Shown: in pieces, positions 8,174 to 16,035 of the stretch
Layout of the letters: each line of letters opens with the position of its first letter
Numbering within the stretch: position 1 is the stretch's first letter
DNA from: Psychrobacter sp.
GTDB lineage: Bacteria; Pseudomonadota; Gammaproteobacteria; Pseudomonadales; Moraxellaceae
Length of the DNA stretch: 34,949 nucleotides
Assembly: GCF_018260395.1 (NCBI RefSeq)
Contig: NZ_JAGLBC010000002.1
Location: 22,564-57,512 of the forward strand
Reading direction: 5' to 3'
Translations under genes and position numbers: made by a program
The notes under the pieces: model-generated
Database searches by the model: none
Told to the model about the DNA's origin: nothing
Seen by the model: the letters and a program-made list of their open reading frames with translations, nothing else

Positions 8174-8889
8174 TGAGTGCTTTTATCAAATCATTGACCG
8201 GATTAGGTTTTGCTGTGGCTATGGCATTTGCCGCTACATCAGCTCAGGCTGCAGGTGAAAGTGGTTGTGGTACCTTTACTAATGCTAAAGGTGTTGAAGA
8301 ACATCTTGCATGTAGCACTGCTCCAATCGATTTTAGCAATAAAGGGTCATTACAACGTGGTGCTACCATGTTTATGAACTATTGTGCTGGTTGTCACACT
8401 GCAAAATATGTTCGTCATTCTCGTATTGCTCAGGATTTAGAGATACCTCCTGAGTTGGTTGAGAAGTATCTATTGGTAACTTCGGATCAAATTGGTGATC
8501 AAATTAATAATGGTATTGATCCAGAGATTCAAGCGAAGTGGTTTGGTGCGCCACCGCCTGATTTATCTTTAGAAACTCGCTTACGTGGTGATGACTGGGT
8601 ATATACGTATTTATTAAGCTTCTACGAAGACCCAAGTCGTCCATGGGGTACCAATAACTTAGTACTTCATAATGTTGCGATGCCTCATGTTCTAATGAAC
8701 TTACAGAACCAATTAGGTGAAGAAGAGTATCGCAGCCGTGTAGGCGATCTAGTAAACTACATGGCTTGGATGGCAGACCCTGTACGTGAAGATCGCAAAC
8801 GTTATGGTTTCTACGTTATTATTTTCTTATTGGTTCTATTAATTCCAGTATATCTATTAAATAAAGAGTTTTGGAAAGACGTTAAATAA
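8173..8889 (+). CDS. petC: Ubiquinol-cytochrome c reductase, cytochrome c1 subunit
   Basis: Cytochrome c1 accepts electrons from the Rieske centre and passes them to a soluble or membrane-bound cytochrome c. The 238 residues show a cleavable signal peptide ending near ATSAQA-A (about 26), the covalent heme motif CAGCH (71-75), a likely axial methionine in NVAMPHVL, and one C-terminal membrane anchor (about 213-230) followed by a short positive tail. It is the third gene of the petABC operon and is followed by a strong terminator. Confidence 0.97.
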   Translation: MSAFIKSLTGLGFAVAMAFAATSAQAAGESGCGTFTNAKGVEEHLACSTAPIDFSNKGSLQRGATMFMNYCAGCHTAKYVRHSRIAQDLEIPPELVEKYLLVTSDQIGDQINNGIDPEIQAKWFGAPPPDLSLETRLRGDDWVYTYLLSFYEDPSRPWGTNNLVLHNVAMPHVLMNLQNQLGEEEYRSRVGDLVNYMAWMADPVREDRKRYGFYVIIFLLVLLIPVYLLNKEFWKDVK

Positions 8890-8922
8890 CCCTACTCTCA
8901 TTTGAATGGATTGCCCTATATT

Positions 8923-8951
8923 AAGACGATAGAAATCTATCGTCTTTTTTT
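8923..8951 (+). terminator. Rho-independent terminator after petC
   Basis: AAGACGATAG (8923-8932) pairs with CTATCGTCTT (8937-8946) around an AAAT loop, followed by a run of T. It ends petABC. Confidence 0.92.
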
Positions 8952-9038
8952 ATACTTTTAATTTGATAAAGATTATACAATTGATTAAGCAAACTACTTT
9001 GGTTACTATGCTAATCTATTCATTGCTTAATGTAGTCT

Positions 9039-9653
9039 ATGATTGATCCTAAAGATATTCCTGATAGCCAACTCGTGTTATATGCTGATGATGGTTATGA
9101 TAGCCATGTTATTCGGCTATTATTAGCAGAAAAAAAGGTAAATTATTATTTATCTTTACATGATAGTGAGCGACCTGAAGATTTGCGTCAGCTTAACCCG
9201 TATAATACCATTCCAGTTTTGGTACATCGTGATTTTAGCTTGTATGAGCTTAATGTCATTTTTGAATACTTAGAAGACAGATATCATGGTCATAAGTTAT
9301 TGCCCGATACCCCTAAGCAAAAGGCGCTTCAGCGACAGTTGGCTTGGCGTATCCAAAACGATTGGTTAAAACTGGGTCGCATACTTTTAACTCATAAAGA
9401 TAGTTTAAACGTACAGCAAGCTAATATCGCTCGCCACAAGCTATCAGATGCACTGGTGACTTTGTCTCCAGTATTTGGTAACAGCAATTATTTTATGACA
9501 GATGAGTTTGGATGGTGTGACGTATTGCTAGGCGCAATGTTATATCGTCTAGATGAAATGAAAATTGAGTTGCCTACACATTTATGTCGACCGCTTATAG
9601 AGTATCAAAAACGTATTTTTGAACGAGAAAGCTTTTTGAAATCTATCAACTGA
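9039..9653 (+). CDS. sspA: Stringent starvation protein A
   Basis: SspA is a glutathione-S-transferase-fold protein that binds RNA polymerase and alters transcription during starvation and acid stress in enterobacteria. It has 204 residues, close to the family's roughly 210. The N-terminal thioredoxin-like half contains LYADDGYDSHVIRLLLAEK and NPYNTIPVLVHRDFSLYE; the C-terminal half is all-helical (YLEDRYHGHKLLP and on). The active-site residue expected in real glutathione transferases is not evident, as is usual for SspA. It lies between petABC and sspB, a neighbourhood common in gammaproteobacteria. A terminator separates it from petC, so it has its own promoter. Confidence 0.9.
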   Translation: MIDPKDIPDSQLVLYADDGYDSHVIRLLLAEKKVNYYLSLHDSERPEDLRQLNPYNTIPVLVHRDFSLYELNVIFEYLEDRYHGHKLLPDTPKQKALQRQLAWRIQNDWLKLGRILLTHKDSLNVQQANIARHKLSDALVTLSPVFGNSNYFMTDEFGWCDVLLGAMLYRLDEMKIELPTHLCRPLIEYQKRIFERESFLKSIN

Positions 9654-9734
9654 TTTTTATAATAACGCTTATGGTAAAAGTATAACTTTGAAGATTATAA
9701 GACTACGATTCATTAAAAATTTATAGAGGGTACT

Positions 9735-10166
9735 ATGACCGAAGAATTACAGCTAACACCTACTCGTCCTTATATGATTAGAGCATTTTATGAATGGTTA
9801 GAAGACAATGCATTGACACCTTACTTATTGGTAGATGCTACTCAAGATAATTTAGTCATACCAACTGAGCATGTTCAAAATGGTCAAATTGTTTTGAATA
9901 TCGCAAGTCAAGCCACTGGCAACCTTAACATTAATAATGATTACATCAATTTTAATGCAAGATTTGGCGGGGTATCTCGCGAACTATGGATACCTATGCA
10001 AGCTGTCATGGCTTTGTTTGCTAAAGAAAATCAGTCTATAGCTATGCCATTTGATCCATCAGAATATGATAATTTTATAGCTGAAGAGTCAGAAACACAT
10101 AAAGCTACACCAAAAGTGGATACAGTTGAGCGGGCAAAAAAGGCAGGTCTAAAAATACTTAAATAA
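9735..10166 (+). CDS. sspB: ClpXP specificity-enhancing factor SspB
   Basis: SspB is an adaptor that delivers ssrA-tagged proteins from stalled ribosomes to ClpXP. The N-terminal substrate-binding domain is clear: TPTRPYMIRAFYEWLEDN, GQIVLNIA, INFNARFGG. The protein has 143 residues against about 165 in E. coli. The missing length is in the acidic flexible linker. The C-terminal ClpX-binding tail is kept as AGLKILK, comparable to the E. coli ALRVVK ending, so the adaptor should still dock on ClpX. It starts 81 bases after sspA; GAGGG upstream is a good ribosome binding site. Confidence 0.93.
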   Translation: MTEELQLTPTRPYMIRAFYEWLEDNALTPYLLVDATQDNLVIPTEHVQNGQIVLNIASQATGNLNINNDYINFNARFGGVSRELWIPMQAVMALFAKENQSIAMPFDPSEYDNFIAEESETHKATPKVDTVERAKKAGLKILK

Positions 10167-10225
10167 TGAAATATAGCGATACGTTAAGCTATCTCAAAAG
10201 TTATATCTATTGATATATCAACCTA

Positions 10226-10254
10226 TGTTATTTAATTAATTGTTATTTAATTAA
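10226..10254. repeat. 14-bp direct repeat, two copies, sspB-TRIC gap
   Basis: TGTTATTTAATTAA occurs at 10226-10239 and again at 10241-10254 with one base between. A partial third copy (TGTTAATT) follows. It is very AT-rich and probably arose by slippage. Confidence 0.7.
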
Positions 10255-10373
10255 CTGTTAATTCAGCTATTAAAGATATAGATATTACTAATTTAGCTAT
10301 AAACATAATAACCATTAAAATCAAAGCCATTAAAACTGTATCCATTATTTTTGAAGTAACCACTAATACTATT

Positions 10374-10399
10374 AAGGTCTCTTTTTGAGGCCTTTTATT
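10374..10399 (+). terminator. Probable terminator after sspB
   Basis: AAGGTCTC (10374-10381) pairs with GAGGCCTT (10387-10394), including one G-T pair, around a TTTTT loop, then TTATTT. It lies about 200 bases past sspB and 67 bases before the next gene, so it could also shield that gene. Confidence 0.6.
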
Positions 10400-10465
10400 T
10401 GTAATTATAAATGTTGTATTAAGCAACCTTATAACCGCCCTATTAACTAATTATGTGATGATGTC

Positions 10466-11101
10466 ATGCCAAATTACTTTATCAATCCGGATATGCTAAT
10501 TTATATATTTGATATTATCGGTGTCATTGCTTGTGCTATCGCAGGAACTTTACTAGCTCAGCATAAAGGATTTGATATTGCGGGTTGTATTTTGGTTTCA
10601 ATGGCCAACGCCATTGGCGGCGGTACCATCCGCGATGTTGTTTTGGACCGACACCCCTTATTTTGGATGACTGACCTCAATTACGTTATAGTAATCACCA
10701 TTACTTCTCTAGCTTTGCAAATATTCTTTCATCTATATCATAAGATAGATACTGCGGTTAAATTATTTGATGCCATTGGCCTAGCTGCCTTTAGTGTCAT
10801 AGGTTTAAAAGTAGCTTTATCTCAAGGTGTAGCTCCTGCGATTGCCATTCTAATGGCTGTTTGTACCGCTATTGTAGGTGGCTTGGTTAGAGATATTATC
10901 TGTAATGAAATACCGCTAGTGTTGCAAAAAGAGATTTATATTACGGCCAGTGTGATTGGTTCTTGTTTCTACCTTGCCCTCGATGCACTAGGGTTACATA
11001 CCGGGATAAATGATTTAATCACTTTAGCTGTAATTTTCTTAGTGCGAGTAATGGCTTTAAGGTTTGATTGGCACCTACCTTCTATTCGTCTAGTAAATTA
11101 A
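10466..11101 (+). CDS. TRIC/UPF0126 family membrane channel protein
   Basis: The 211-residue protein is almost entirely hydrophobic, with about seven membrane segments. It has the two-fold repeat of the bacterial TRIC (UPF0126, YicG-like) family: NAIGGGTIRDVVLDRHP in the first half and AIVGGLVRDIICNEIPLVL in the second. Family members form trimeric cation channels selective for monovalent cations such as K+; the role in this organism is unknown. The ribosome binding site is weak. The gene stands alone, converging on recJ, with a hairpin between them. Confidence 0.88.
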   Translation: MPNYFINPDMLIYIFDIIGVIACAIAGTLLAQHKGFDIAGCILVSMANAIGGGTIRDVVLDRHPLFWMTDLNYVIVITITSLALQIFFHLYHKIDTAVKLFDAIGLAAFSVIGLKVALSQGVAPAIAILMAVCTAIVGGLVRDIICNEIPLVLQKEIYITASVIGSCFYLALDALGLHTGINDLITLAVIFLVRVMALRFDWHLPSIRLVN

Positions 11102-11107
11102 ATAAGT

Positions 11108-11131
11108 AAGCCTAAACTTTCGTTTAGGCTT
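11108..11131 (+). terminator. Hairpin between convergent TRIC gene and recJ
   Basis: AAGCCTAAAC (11108-11117) pairs with GTTTAGGCTT (11122-11131) around TTTC, starting 7 bases after the TRIC stop. The T tract is poor on either strand, but the position between convergent genes fits a terminator. Confidence 0.7.
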
Positions 11132-11184
11132 TAAAATATGATTATTGAATAAAGAATTTAATTGAATCTATTTAGTAAAGATAT

Positions 11185-13035
11185 TTAAGGAGTTATTTCA
11201 GTTACTGCGAGATCTTTGATCATTAATTGAATATTTTGATTACCATTCCAATCATTAATATTTAGCTCAAAAAGCAAATGAACCTGTTTGGCTCTATAAT
11301 CCCATTTATCGCTATCGTAGTTGAACCAAATAGCATCTACTGGATACATAACATTGGGATATTTTAATGAAAGTTTTAGGTGTTTATCTTTTAATATTTT
11401 AGCGCCTAAAACTTCAAACAGCCCATCAAATTGCGGTGCTACGAAGCCATGACCCCAAATATAACTGTGGTTTAATTGTTCCACAAATTGCAGACTAAAA
11501 TCTTGTGCAGAAAGTTCGCCATCGGTAAATTGAATTTCTTCAAATAACGAAGGATCTAAGCTCTGCATTAAGTCTTCAAAGGATTTGGCAAAAGCTTCAA
11601 AATTCTTTTTTTGAATAGTTAGACCTGCTGCCATAGCATGACCACCAAAATGAGTTATCAGTTCAGGGTTACTTTCAGCTATGCTCTCTATGGCATCTCT
11701 TATATGAATGCCAGGAATCGATCGTGCCGAGCCCTTAATTGCGTCTAACGGGCCAACATTGGTCTCATTAGCAGGGGCAAAGACGATTGATGGCCGATAA
11801 TGTGTTTCTTTTAGCCGTCCAGCGACAATACCAATCACGCCTTGATGCCAATCATCTTGATATAAAATTAAACTGCGTAATCCGCTAGGCTTTGTTGTCT
11901 TTTCAACCGAATAGGTCTGGATTAAATCCCCTTCTTCTGAGCTAATTTCACTACCATGAGCTTCAGTAGTTAATTGTAGTGTATCAGTCTCAGCCTGTTG
12001 CAGTTGACGCAAGATTTCATCCGCTTGCTCACGCATTCCCCCTTCTACATATCGGCGTTCTTTATTCAGCTTATCAAGTTCATAAGCTAAACTTTTGGCC
12101 TGCTGCATATCATCAGCTAACAAACATTCTATGCCGATACGCATATTATCCATACGCCCTGCAGCATTGATACGAGGACCAATGACAAAGCCAAAATCTT
12201 GGACATTCATTTTTTGAGGATCACGTCCAGCAAGCTCAAGCAGCGCTAAGATACCTAGGCAGCAGCGTCCTTCTCTAATGGCAGCAAGCCCATGCGTCAC
12301 AAGCGTCCTATTGTTATGGTCTAACACCCCAACATCAGCAATAGTGCCTAAAGCAACCAAATCTAAATAACGACTAACTTGAACACTTAAACGACCTGCT
12401 TCACGTCGAAATTTGGACAATCGACCCAATAGATAAAAGGCCACGCCAACCCCTACTAATGCTTTGCTATCGAACTCGCACTGCAATTGATTGGGATTAA
12501 CTACCGCTTGTGCCTTAGGTGTAGGCTTAGTGGTTAAATGATGATCAGTAATGACCACCGTAATATTATTTTCATTGGCTTTAGCAACACCCTCATGACT
12601 TGAAATACCATTATCAACAGTCACAATAACTTCAGGAGAAAATTGATCAATGCCCAATTGAACGATTTCAGGCGTTAATCCATAACCATACTTAAAGCGG
12701 TCTGGCACCACGAAATCAACTTTAGCGCCCATTTCAGTTAATACTCGCATCATTAATGCCGTACTGGTTGCCCCGTCACAATCGAAGTCTCCTATAATTA
12801 AGATGCGTTTTTGCTTTTCTATCGCCTCATCTAATATTTTTACCGCTTCATCGATATCTTTTAATCCATCGGCTGGCAATAAGTTTGATAATCGGTAATC
12901 AAGCGCCGAGGTGTTTTTGATACCACGCGCTAGTAATAATCGGGTTAAAGTTGGTGAGACTTGGTATAGACTTTTGAGGCTATCAGGTAAATCATTTGGC
13001 AATGTACCAGTAAAACGGGGGGTTAAAGTCAACAT
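11185..13035 (-). CDS. recJ: Single-stranded-DNA-specific 5'-3' exonuclease RecJ
   Basis: RecJ degrades single-stranded DNA 5' to 3' in RecF-pathway recombination, mismatch repair and base-excision repair. The DHH phosphoesterase metal motifs are present: DFDCDG (about 83-88), TVDNG (about 140-144) and TDHH (about 160-164). The DHHA1 motif FGGHAMAAG lies near residue 460, followed by an OB-like C-terminal domain. It has 616 residues against 577 in E. coli. Most of the excess is a Ser/Thr/Glu/Gln-rich stretch near residues 340-385, just before the conserved DWHQGVIGIVAGR. All metal ligands I can identify are kept. The Shine-Dalgarno is weak. Confidence 0.96.
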   Translation of the reverse strand: MLTLTPRFTGTLPNDLPDSLKSLYQVSPTLTRLLLARGIKNTSALDYRLSNLLPADGLKDIDEAVKILDEAIEKQKRILIIGDFDCDGATSTALMMRVLTEMGAKVDFVVPDRFKYGYGLTPEIVQLGIDQFSPEVIVTVDNGISSHEGVAKANENNITVVITDHHLTTKPTPKAQAVVNPNQLQCEFDSKALVGVGVAFYLLGRLSKFRREAGRLSVQVSRYLDLVALGTIADVGVLDHNNRTLVTHGLAAIREGRCCLGILALLELAGRDPQKMNVQDFGFVIGPRINAAGRMDNMRIGIECLLADDMQQAKSLAYELDKLNKERRYVEGGMREQADEILRQLQQAETDTLQLTTEAHGSEISSEEGDLIQTYSVEKTTKPSGLRSLILYQDDWHQGVIGIVAGRLKETHYRPSIVFAPANETNVGPLDAIKGSARSIPGIHIRDAIESIAESNPELITHFGGHAMAAGLTIQKKNFEAFAKSFEDLMQSLDPSLFEEIQFTDGELSAQDFSLQFVEQLNHSYIWGHGFVAPQFDGLFEVLGAKILKDKHLKLSLKYPNVMYPVDAIWFNYDSDKWDYRAKQVHLLFELNINDWNGNQNIQLMIKDLAVTEITP

Positions 13036-13387
13036 ATTTTGATAATTATCTTATGTAAGCAAATTGAAGGATAGAAAATTTTATAAAATATTCTTAGGTT
13101 TAGCATAATGTTGAAATAAATCAATATAATTTCTACAGAATTAACGCTGTAAACAGTTGGAGATACAAACGATAACTTGTATCAAATTTTGAAATCTTTA
13201 AAATTCGTGATATGAACATGATTACTGAGAAAACTATGTTTAGCGATATAACCAAGTTGATTGAATTTATAACTTAATATTTGAATCAGCGTATTTATTA
13301 TATAGCTTTATTTGAATACTATTTGCAATTTAAAGCACAATTGTGCTTTTACAAAACCTATTTAATTAATTTATTTGAGGATGCTTC
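13036..13387. other. Divergent intergenic region, recJ and DUF697-like gene
   Basis: These 352 AT-rich bases lie between recJ (-) and the DUF697-like gene (+). The striking element is the 18-bp palindrome at 13332-13349, listed separately. I could not pick a convincing -35/-10 pair for either gene and see no small gene. Confidence 0.5.
13332..13349. promoter_or_regulatory. Perfect 18-bp palindrome upstream of the DUF697-like gene
   Basis: AAAGCACAATTGTGCTTT is a perfect palindrome ending 38 bases before the start codon at 13388. As DNA it could bind a dimeric regulator. As RNA it would fold as a 7-bp stem with an AATT loop followed by only a short T run. Function is unknown. Confidence 0.5.
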
Positions 13388-13903
13388 ATGATAACTCTTC
13401 CTGCAACTGAAAAACTACCTGAGTCAATTGACCCAAGTTTAAATCTAGACAAAATAAAAAAAGAGTGTGAGCAATTGGTAAAAAAACGGGCTAGGTTCTC
13501 TGCAGGGGCTGCTATTATACCAGTTCCCTTCGTTGACATGGCTATTGATGCTGGCATGCTGACTCAATTGTTACCTGAGATAAGTGCTCGTTTTGGCCTT
13601 ATTCCACAACCTGAAGCTGCTATTGACTTAGATTCCAAAGAAGTTCATTGGAATGAGATGAAAAATCGTGCGGTAGATTTTGCTGGTCTTATGGCAACTC
13701 GCGGTGTGCTCAAAAAAACTGTTCAAGGTTATGGTGGCCGTATAGTTGCGAAACAGGTAACTAAATTTGTGCCACTTGGAGGCCAAATGGTTGCAGCGAC
13801 AATGGGTTATATGATTTTCAAAAAAATAGCTACTGAGCATATTAATGAGTGCTACAACTTGGCAAAAAGCTTACAGCAGAAACAACATAGTGGCAATGTC
13901 TAA
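13388..13903 (+). CDS. Small protein resembling the DUF697 (YcjF-type) helical domain
   Basis: The 171 residues have no enzymatic motif I recognise. A central hydrophobic helix (about 36-60, AGAAIIPVPFVDMAIDAGML) and a second near the C-terminus (FVPLGGQMVAATMGYMIF, about 125-150) give the pattern of the DUF697 domain. That domain is often fused to, or found with, dynamin-like GTPases, but no GTPase lies nearby. The N-terminus (KIKKECEQLVKKRARF) is charged and helical. TGAGGA about 9 bases upstream supports the start. The gene stands alone, with a palindrome before it and a hairpin after it. The family assignment is tentative; a membrane-associated role is inference. Confidence 0.6.
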   Translation: MITLPATEKLPESIDPSLNLDKIKKECEQLVKKRARFSAGAAIIPVPFVDMAIDAGMLTQLLPEISARFGLIPQPEAAIDLDSKEVHWNEMKNRAVDFAGLMATRGVLKKTVQGYGGRIVAKQVTKFVPLGGQMVAATMGYMIFKKIATEHINECYNLAKSLQQKQHSGNV

Positions 13904-14034
13904 TTAGTCTTGGCAATGATATTGGTATCAGCAATATTTATATTAATATCAGTTCTAATTGTAGCGATACTTAATTTTCATTAAAATTTAATCAGCCTAA
14001 TTTTCTTTAAATATCAAACTTATAAACCAAACTG

Positions 14035-14066
14035 AAGCCTCCATAATCTTTGGGGGCTTTGTTTTG
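14035..14066 (+). terminator. Probable terminator after the DUF697-like gene
   Basis: AAGCCTCCA (14035-14043) pairs with TGGGGGCTT (14051-14059), including one G-T pair, around a 7-base loop, then TTGTTTTG. It lies between convergent genes and is oriented for the plus strand. Confidence 0.65.
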
Positions 14067-14190
14067 TAAAACACGTTGAATTAAGACGTTAGAACTTAAA
14101 AGACTTAAAAACTTAATTTTATCAAAAAACTTAATTTTACCTAGTCCAAGTCCATACTTTTATGCAGCTATAAACCATACTATCAATAAC

Positions 14191-15804
14191 TTAAAATATA
14201 GTCGTCAGTATCAAGTAACTGACCATAGACATGAATGCCGCCGCTGGTAAAGTTATTACCCATGCCAAACCAATCGGCTTCATTAAAGCCCAGTTAGTAT
14301 TTTTATTGACCATACCTATTCCCAATACCGCTCCTACCAAAACATGCGTACTAGAGACTGGCAAACCCAATATAGATGCTCCCATAACCACTGCAGCTGC
14401 GGACAACTCTGCTGAGAACCCAGAAGCTGGATGCATTTGTGCTAAATTAGTACCGACAGTTTGGATAACCTCTTTACCAATAAACCATAGACCAACGATC
14501 AAAGCCACACCAAAAGTCACCATGACAGGCGCTGGCACAGTCGCTTCACTAGCAATGGCATTGGTGCGAATAACATCCATAATGGCAACAAATGGACCTA
14601 CAGCATTAGCAATATCGTTAGCACCGTGACTAAAAGCAAAACCTGCCGCTGTAAACACTTGCATCCAGCTAAATAGAACAAAGGTTGCACGTGATAGATC
14701 TTCTTTGTTTTTACCTTTAATACTCTTAGTATAGATAAAGGTAGTCAACCAAATTAAGGCACCAACCATAATCATTAATAAGAAGCCATGCAATGAGGTA
14801 AAGGTCAGTTTGACATTACTTAAACCCTTAAAAACCACCATAGCGGTCATAACCACGCCACCGAAAGCAGCAATTAAAGGTACCCAATTTCGTAAGGCTC
14901 TTAAGGTATCGATACTGGCTCTTTCACGCTCAATATCATAAAGCTCTTGATAATAATCGGTTTCTAAATCTTCTCTTTGGGTATCTTCATCTTTAAAGAT
15001 TTCTTGGTCACGTATCATTTTTGATGTATAAGAAATTTGCAAAGATTCAGCCAGCTCGTTTAACCAATCTTTATGACGCTTCTTAAGGGCTTTTTTAAAC
15101 AGTTTTAGTTCACTTAAGCGCTCTTCAACAAGGTCATTGTAATTTAAAATATGAAACTTGATCTGACCGTATATAAAATAAGCCAATAAGCCGCCTAACA
15201 TAGTAGAGATAACCCAAGACAGGGCAATCTCAGCGATTTGGTCCCACTGAACTGTAGATAGTGCCGTTTGCGTGCCGCCTATTTGAATACCCATTACGAT
15301 CGAACTACCTACCACACCACCTATAATCGAGTGCGTGGTAGAGACTGGCAAACCTTTTTTAGTAGCGAATAACAACCATAATGCAGCTGCAATAAGAGCT
15401 GATAACATGACATAGATAAATAGATTTGGTGTAACCGCAGGACCCAAAGAATTTAGATCAACAATCCCTTTACGAATAGTGTCCGTTACCTCTCCACCAG
15501 CAATAACTGCACCTGATACTTCAAAAATTGCAGCCACAGCTAAGGCTTGTGGAATAGTAAGCGTTCCCGCCCCAACTGATGTACCAAATGAATTTGCCAC
15601 ATCATTACCGCCAATATTAAAGGCCATAAAAAGACCAAATAAAGTGGCGACAATAAGCAAAGATGTTTGATGATGGTTGGTATACTTTAGACCCCACCAA
15701 ATGAAATAGGCAGTAATGATTAAAAACAAAAGACCAAATATAAAGTTAGCCTTTGACGATCCCTGAAATTGGCTACTATTGGGTGTACTTGAGGGTTGAA
15801 ACAT
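14191..15804 (-). CDS. pitA: Inorganic phosphate transporter, Pit family
   Basis: This is a proton-coupled, low-affinity carrier for metal-phosphate in the inner membrane. The 537 residues carry the two family signatures: FNIGGNDVANSFGTSVGAGTL near residue 62-82, and SHGANDIANAVGPFVAI near residue 390-405. The two halves (about 200 and 230 residues) hold 10-12 membrane helices. A charged cytoplasmic loop between them (about 215-300, with ERLSELKLFKKALKKRHKDW) is longer than in plain bacterial Pit proteins. It lies downstream of the polyphosphate:AMP phosphotransferase on the same strand, a sensible pairing for phosphate uptake and storage. Terminators in the gap suggest separate transcripts. 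pitA is used as a family-level symbol. Confidence 0.88.
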   Translation of the reverse strand: MFQPSSTPNSSQFQGSSKANFIFGLLFLIITAYFIWWGLKYTNHHQTSLLIVATLFGLFMAFNIGGNDVANSFGTSVGAGTLTIPQALAVAAIFEVSGAVIAGGEVTDTIRKGIVDLNSLGPAVTPNLFIYVMLSALIAAALWLLFATKKGLPVSTTHSIIGGVVGSSIVMGIQIGGTQTALSTVQWDQIAEIALSWVISTMLGGLLAYFIYGQIKFHILNYNDLVEERLSELKLFKKALKKRHKDWLNELAESLQISYTSKMIRDQEIFKDEDTQREDLETDYYQELYDIERERASIDTLRALRNWVPLIAAFGGVVMTAMVVFKGLSNVKLTFTSLHGFLLMIMVGALIWLTTFIYTKSIKGKNKEDLSRATFVLFSWMQVFTAAGFAFSHGANDIANAVGPFVAIMDVIRTNAIASEATVPAPVMVTFGVALIVGLWFIGKEVIQTVGTNLAQMHPASGFSAELSAAAVVMGASILGLPVSSTHVLVGAVLGIGMVNKNTNWALMKPIGLAWVITLPAAAFMSMVSYLILTTIF

Positions 15805-15835
15805 GATTATTATTGCCTAGCGTAGATGGTAATAT

Positions 15836-15855
15836 AAAAACCCGCGAAATCGGGG
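15836..15855 (-). terminator. GC-rich hairpin with T tract just before pit
   Basis: On the minus strand a CCCG/CGGG hairpin (arms 15851-15854 and 15841-15844) runs straight into TTTTT (15840-15836). It sits about 35 bases upstream of the pit start codon. It could be a second terminator for pap read-through or an attenuator in the pit leader. Confidence 0.5.
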
Positions 15856-15892
15856 CTTCAATGAGTGAATACAAGTCCATTTGATTGTGACA

Positions 15893-15930
15893 ATTAATAA
15901 AATAGAAAAACATGCAAAGATGCATGTTTT
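15893..15930 (-). terminator. Terminator after the polyphosphate:AMP phosphotransferase gene
   Basis: AAAACATGCA (15907-15916) pairs with TGCATGTTTT (15921-15930) around a 4-base loop. On the minus strand the stem is followed by TTTTTCTATTTT, a good T tract. It lies about 105 bases past the stop of the upstream gene. Confidence 0.75.
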
Positions 15931-16035
15931 AAATAAGACTAGCGAGATAAATTTGCAAGCTTTTATGCCAGCAAATAAAATCTCATTACATTATACCTTT
16001 GTTAAATAAAACTTAAAACCGTCGTTTTTTTTAAT

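Noticed and set aside
14231-14629. 132-residue plus-strand ORF opposite pit
   Set aside because: It is a shadow of the pit gene on the other strand; its composition mirrors the membrane-protein codons and it matches no family.
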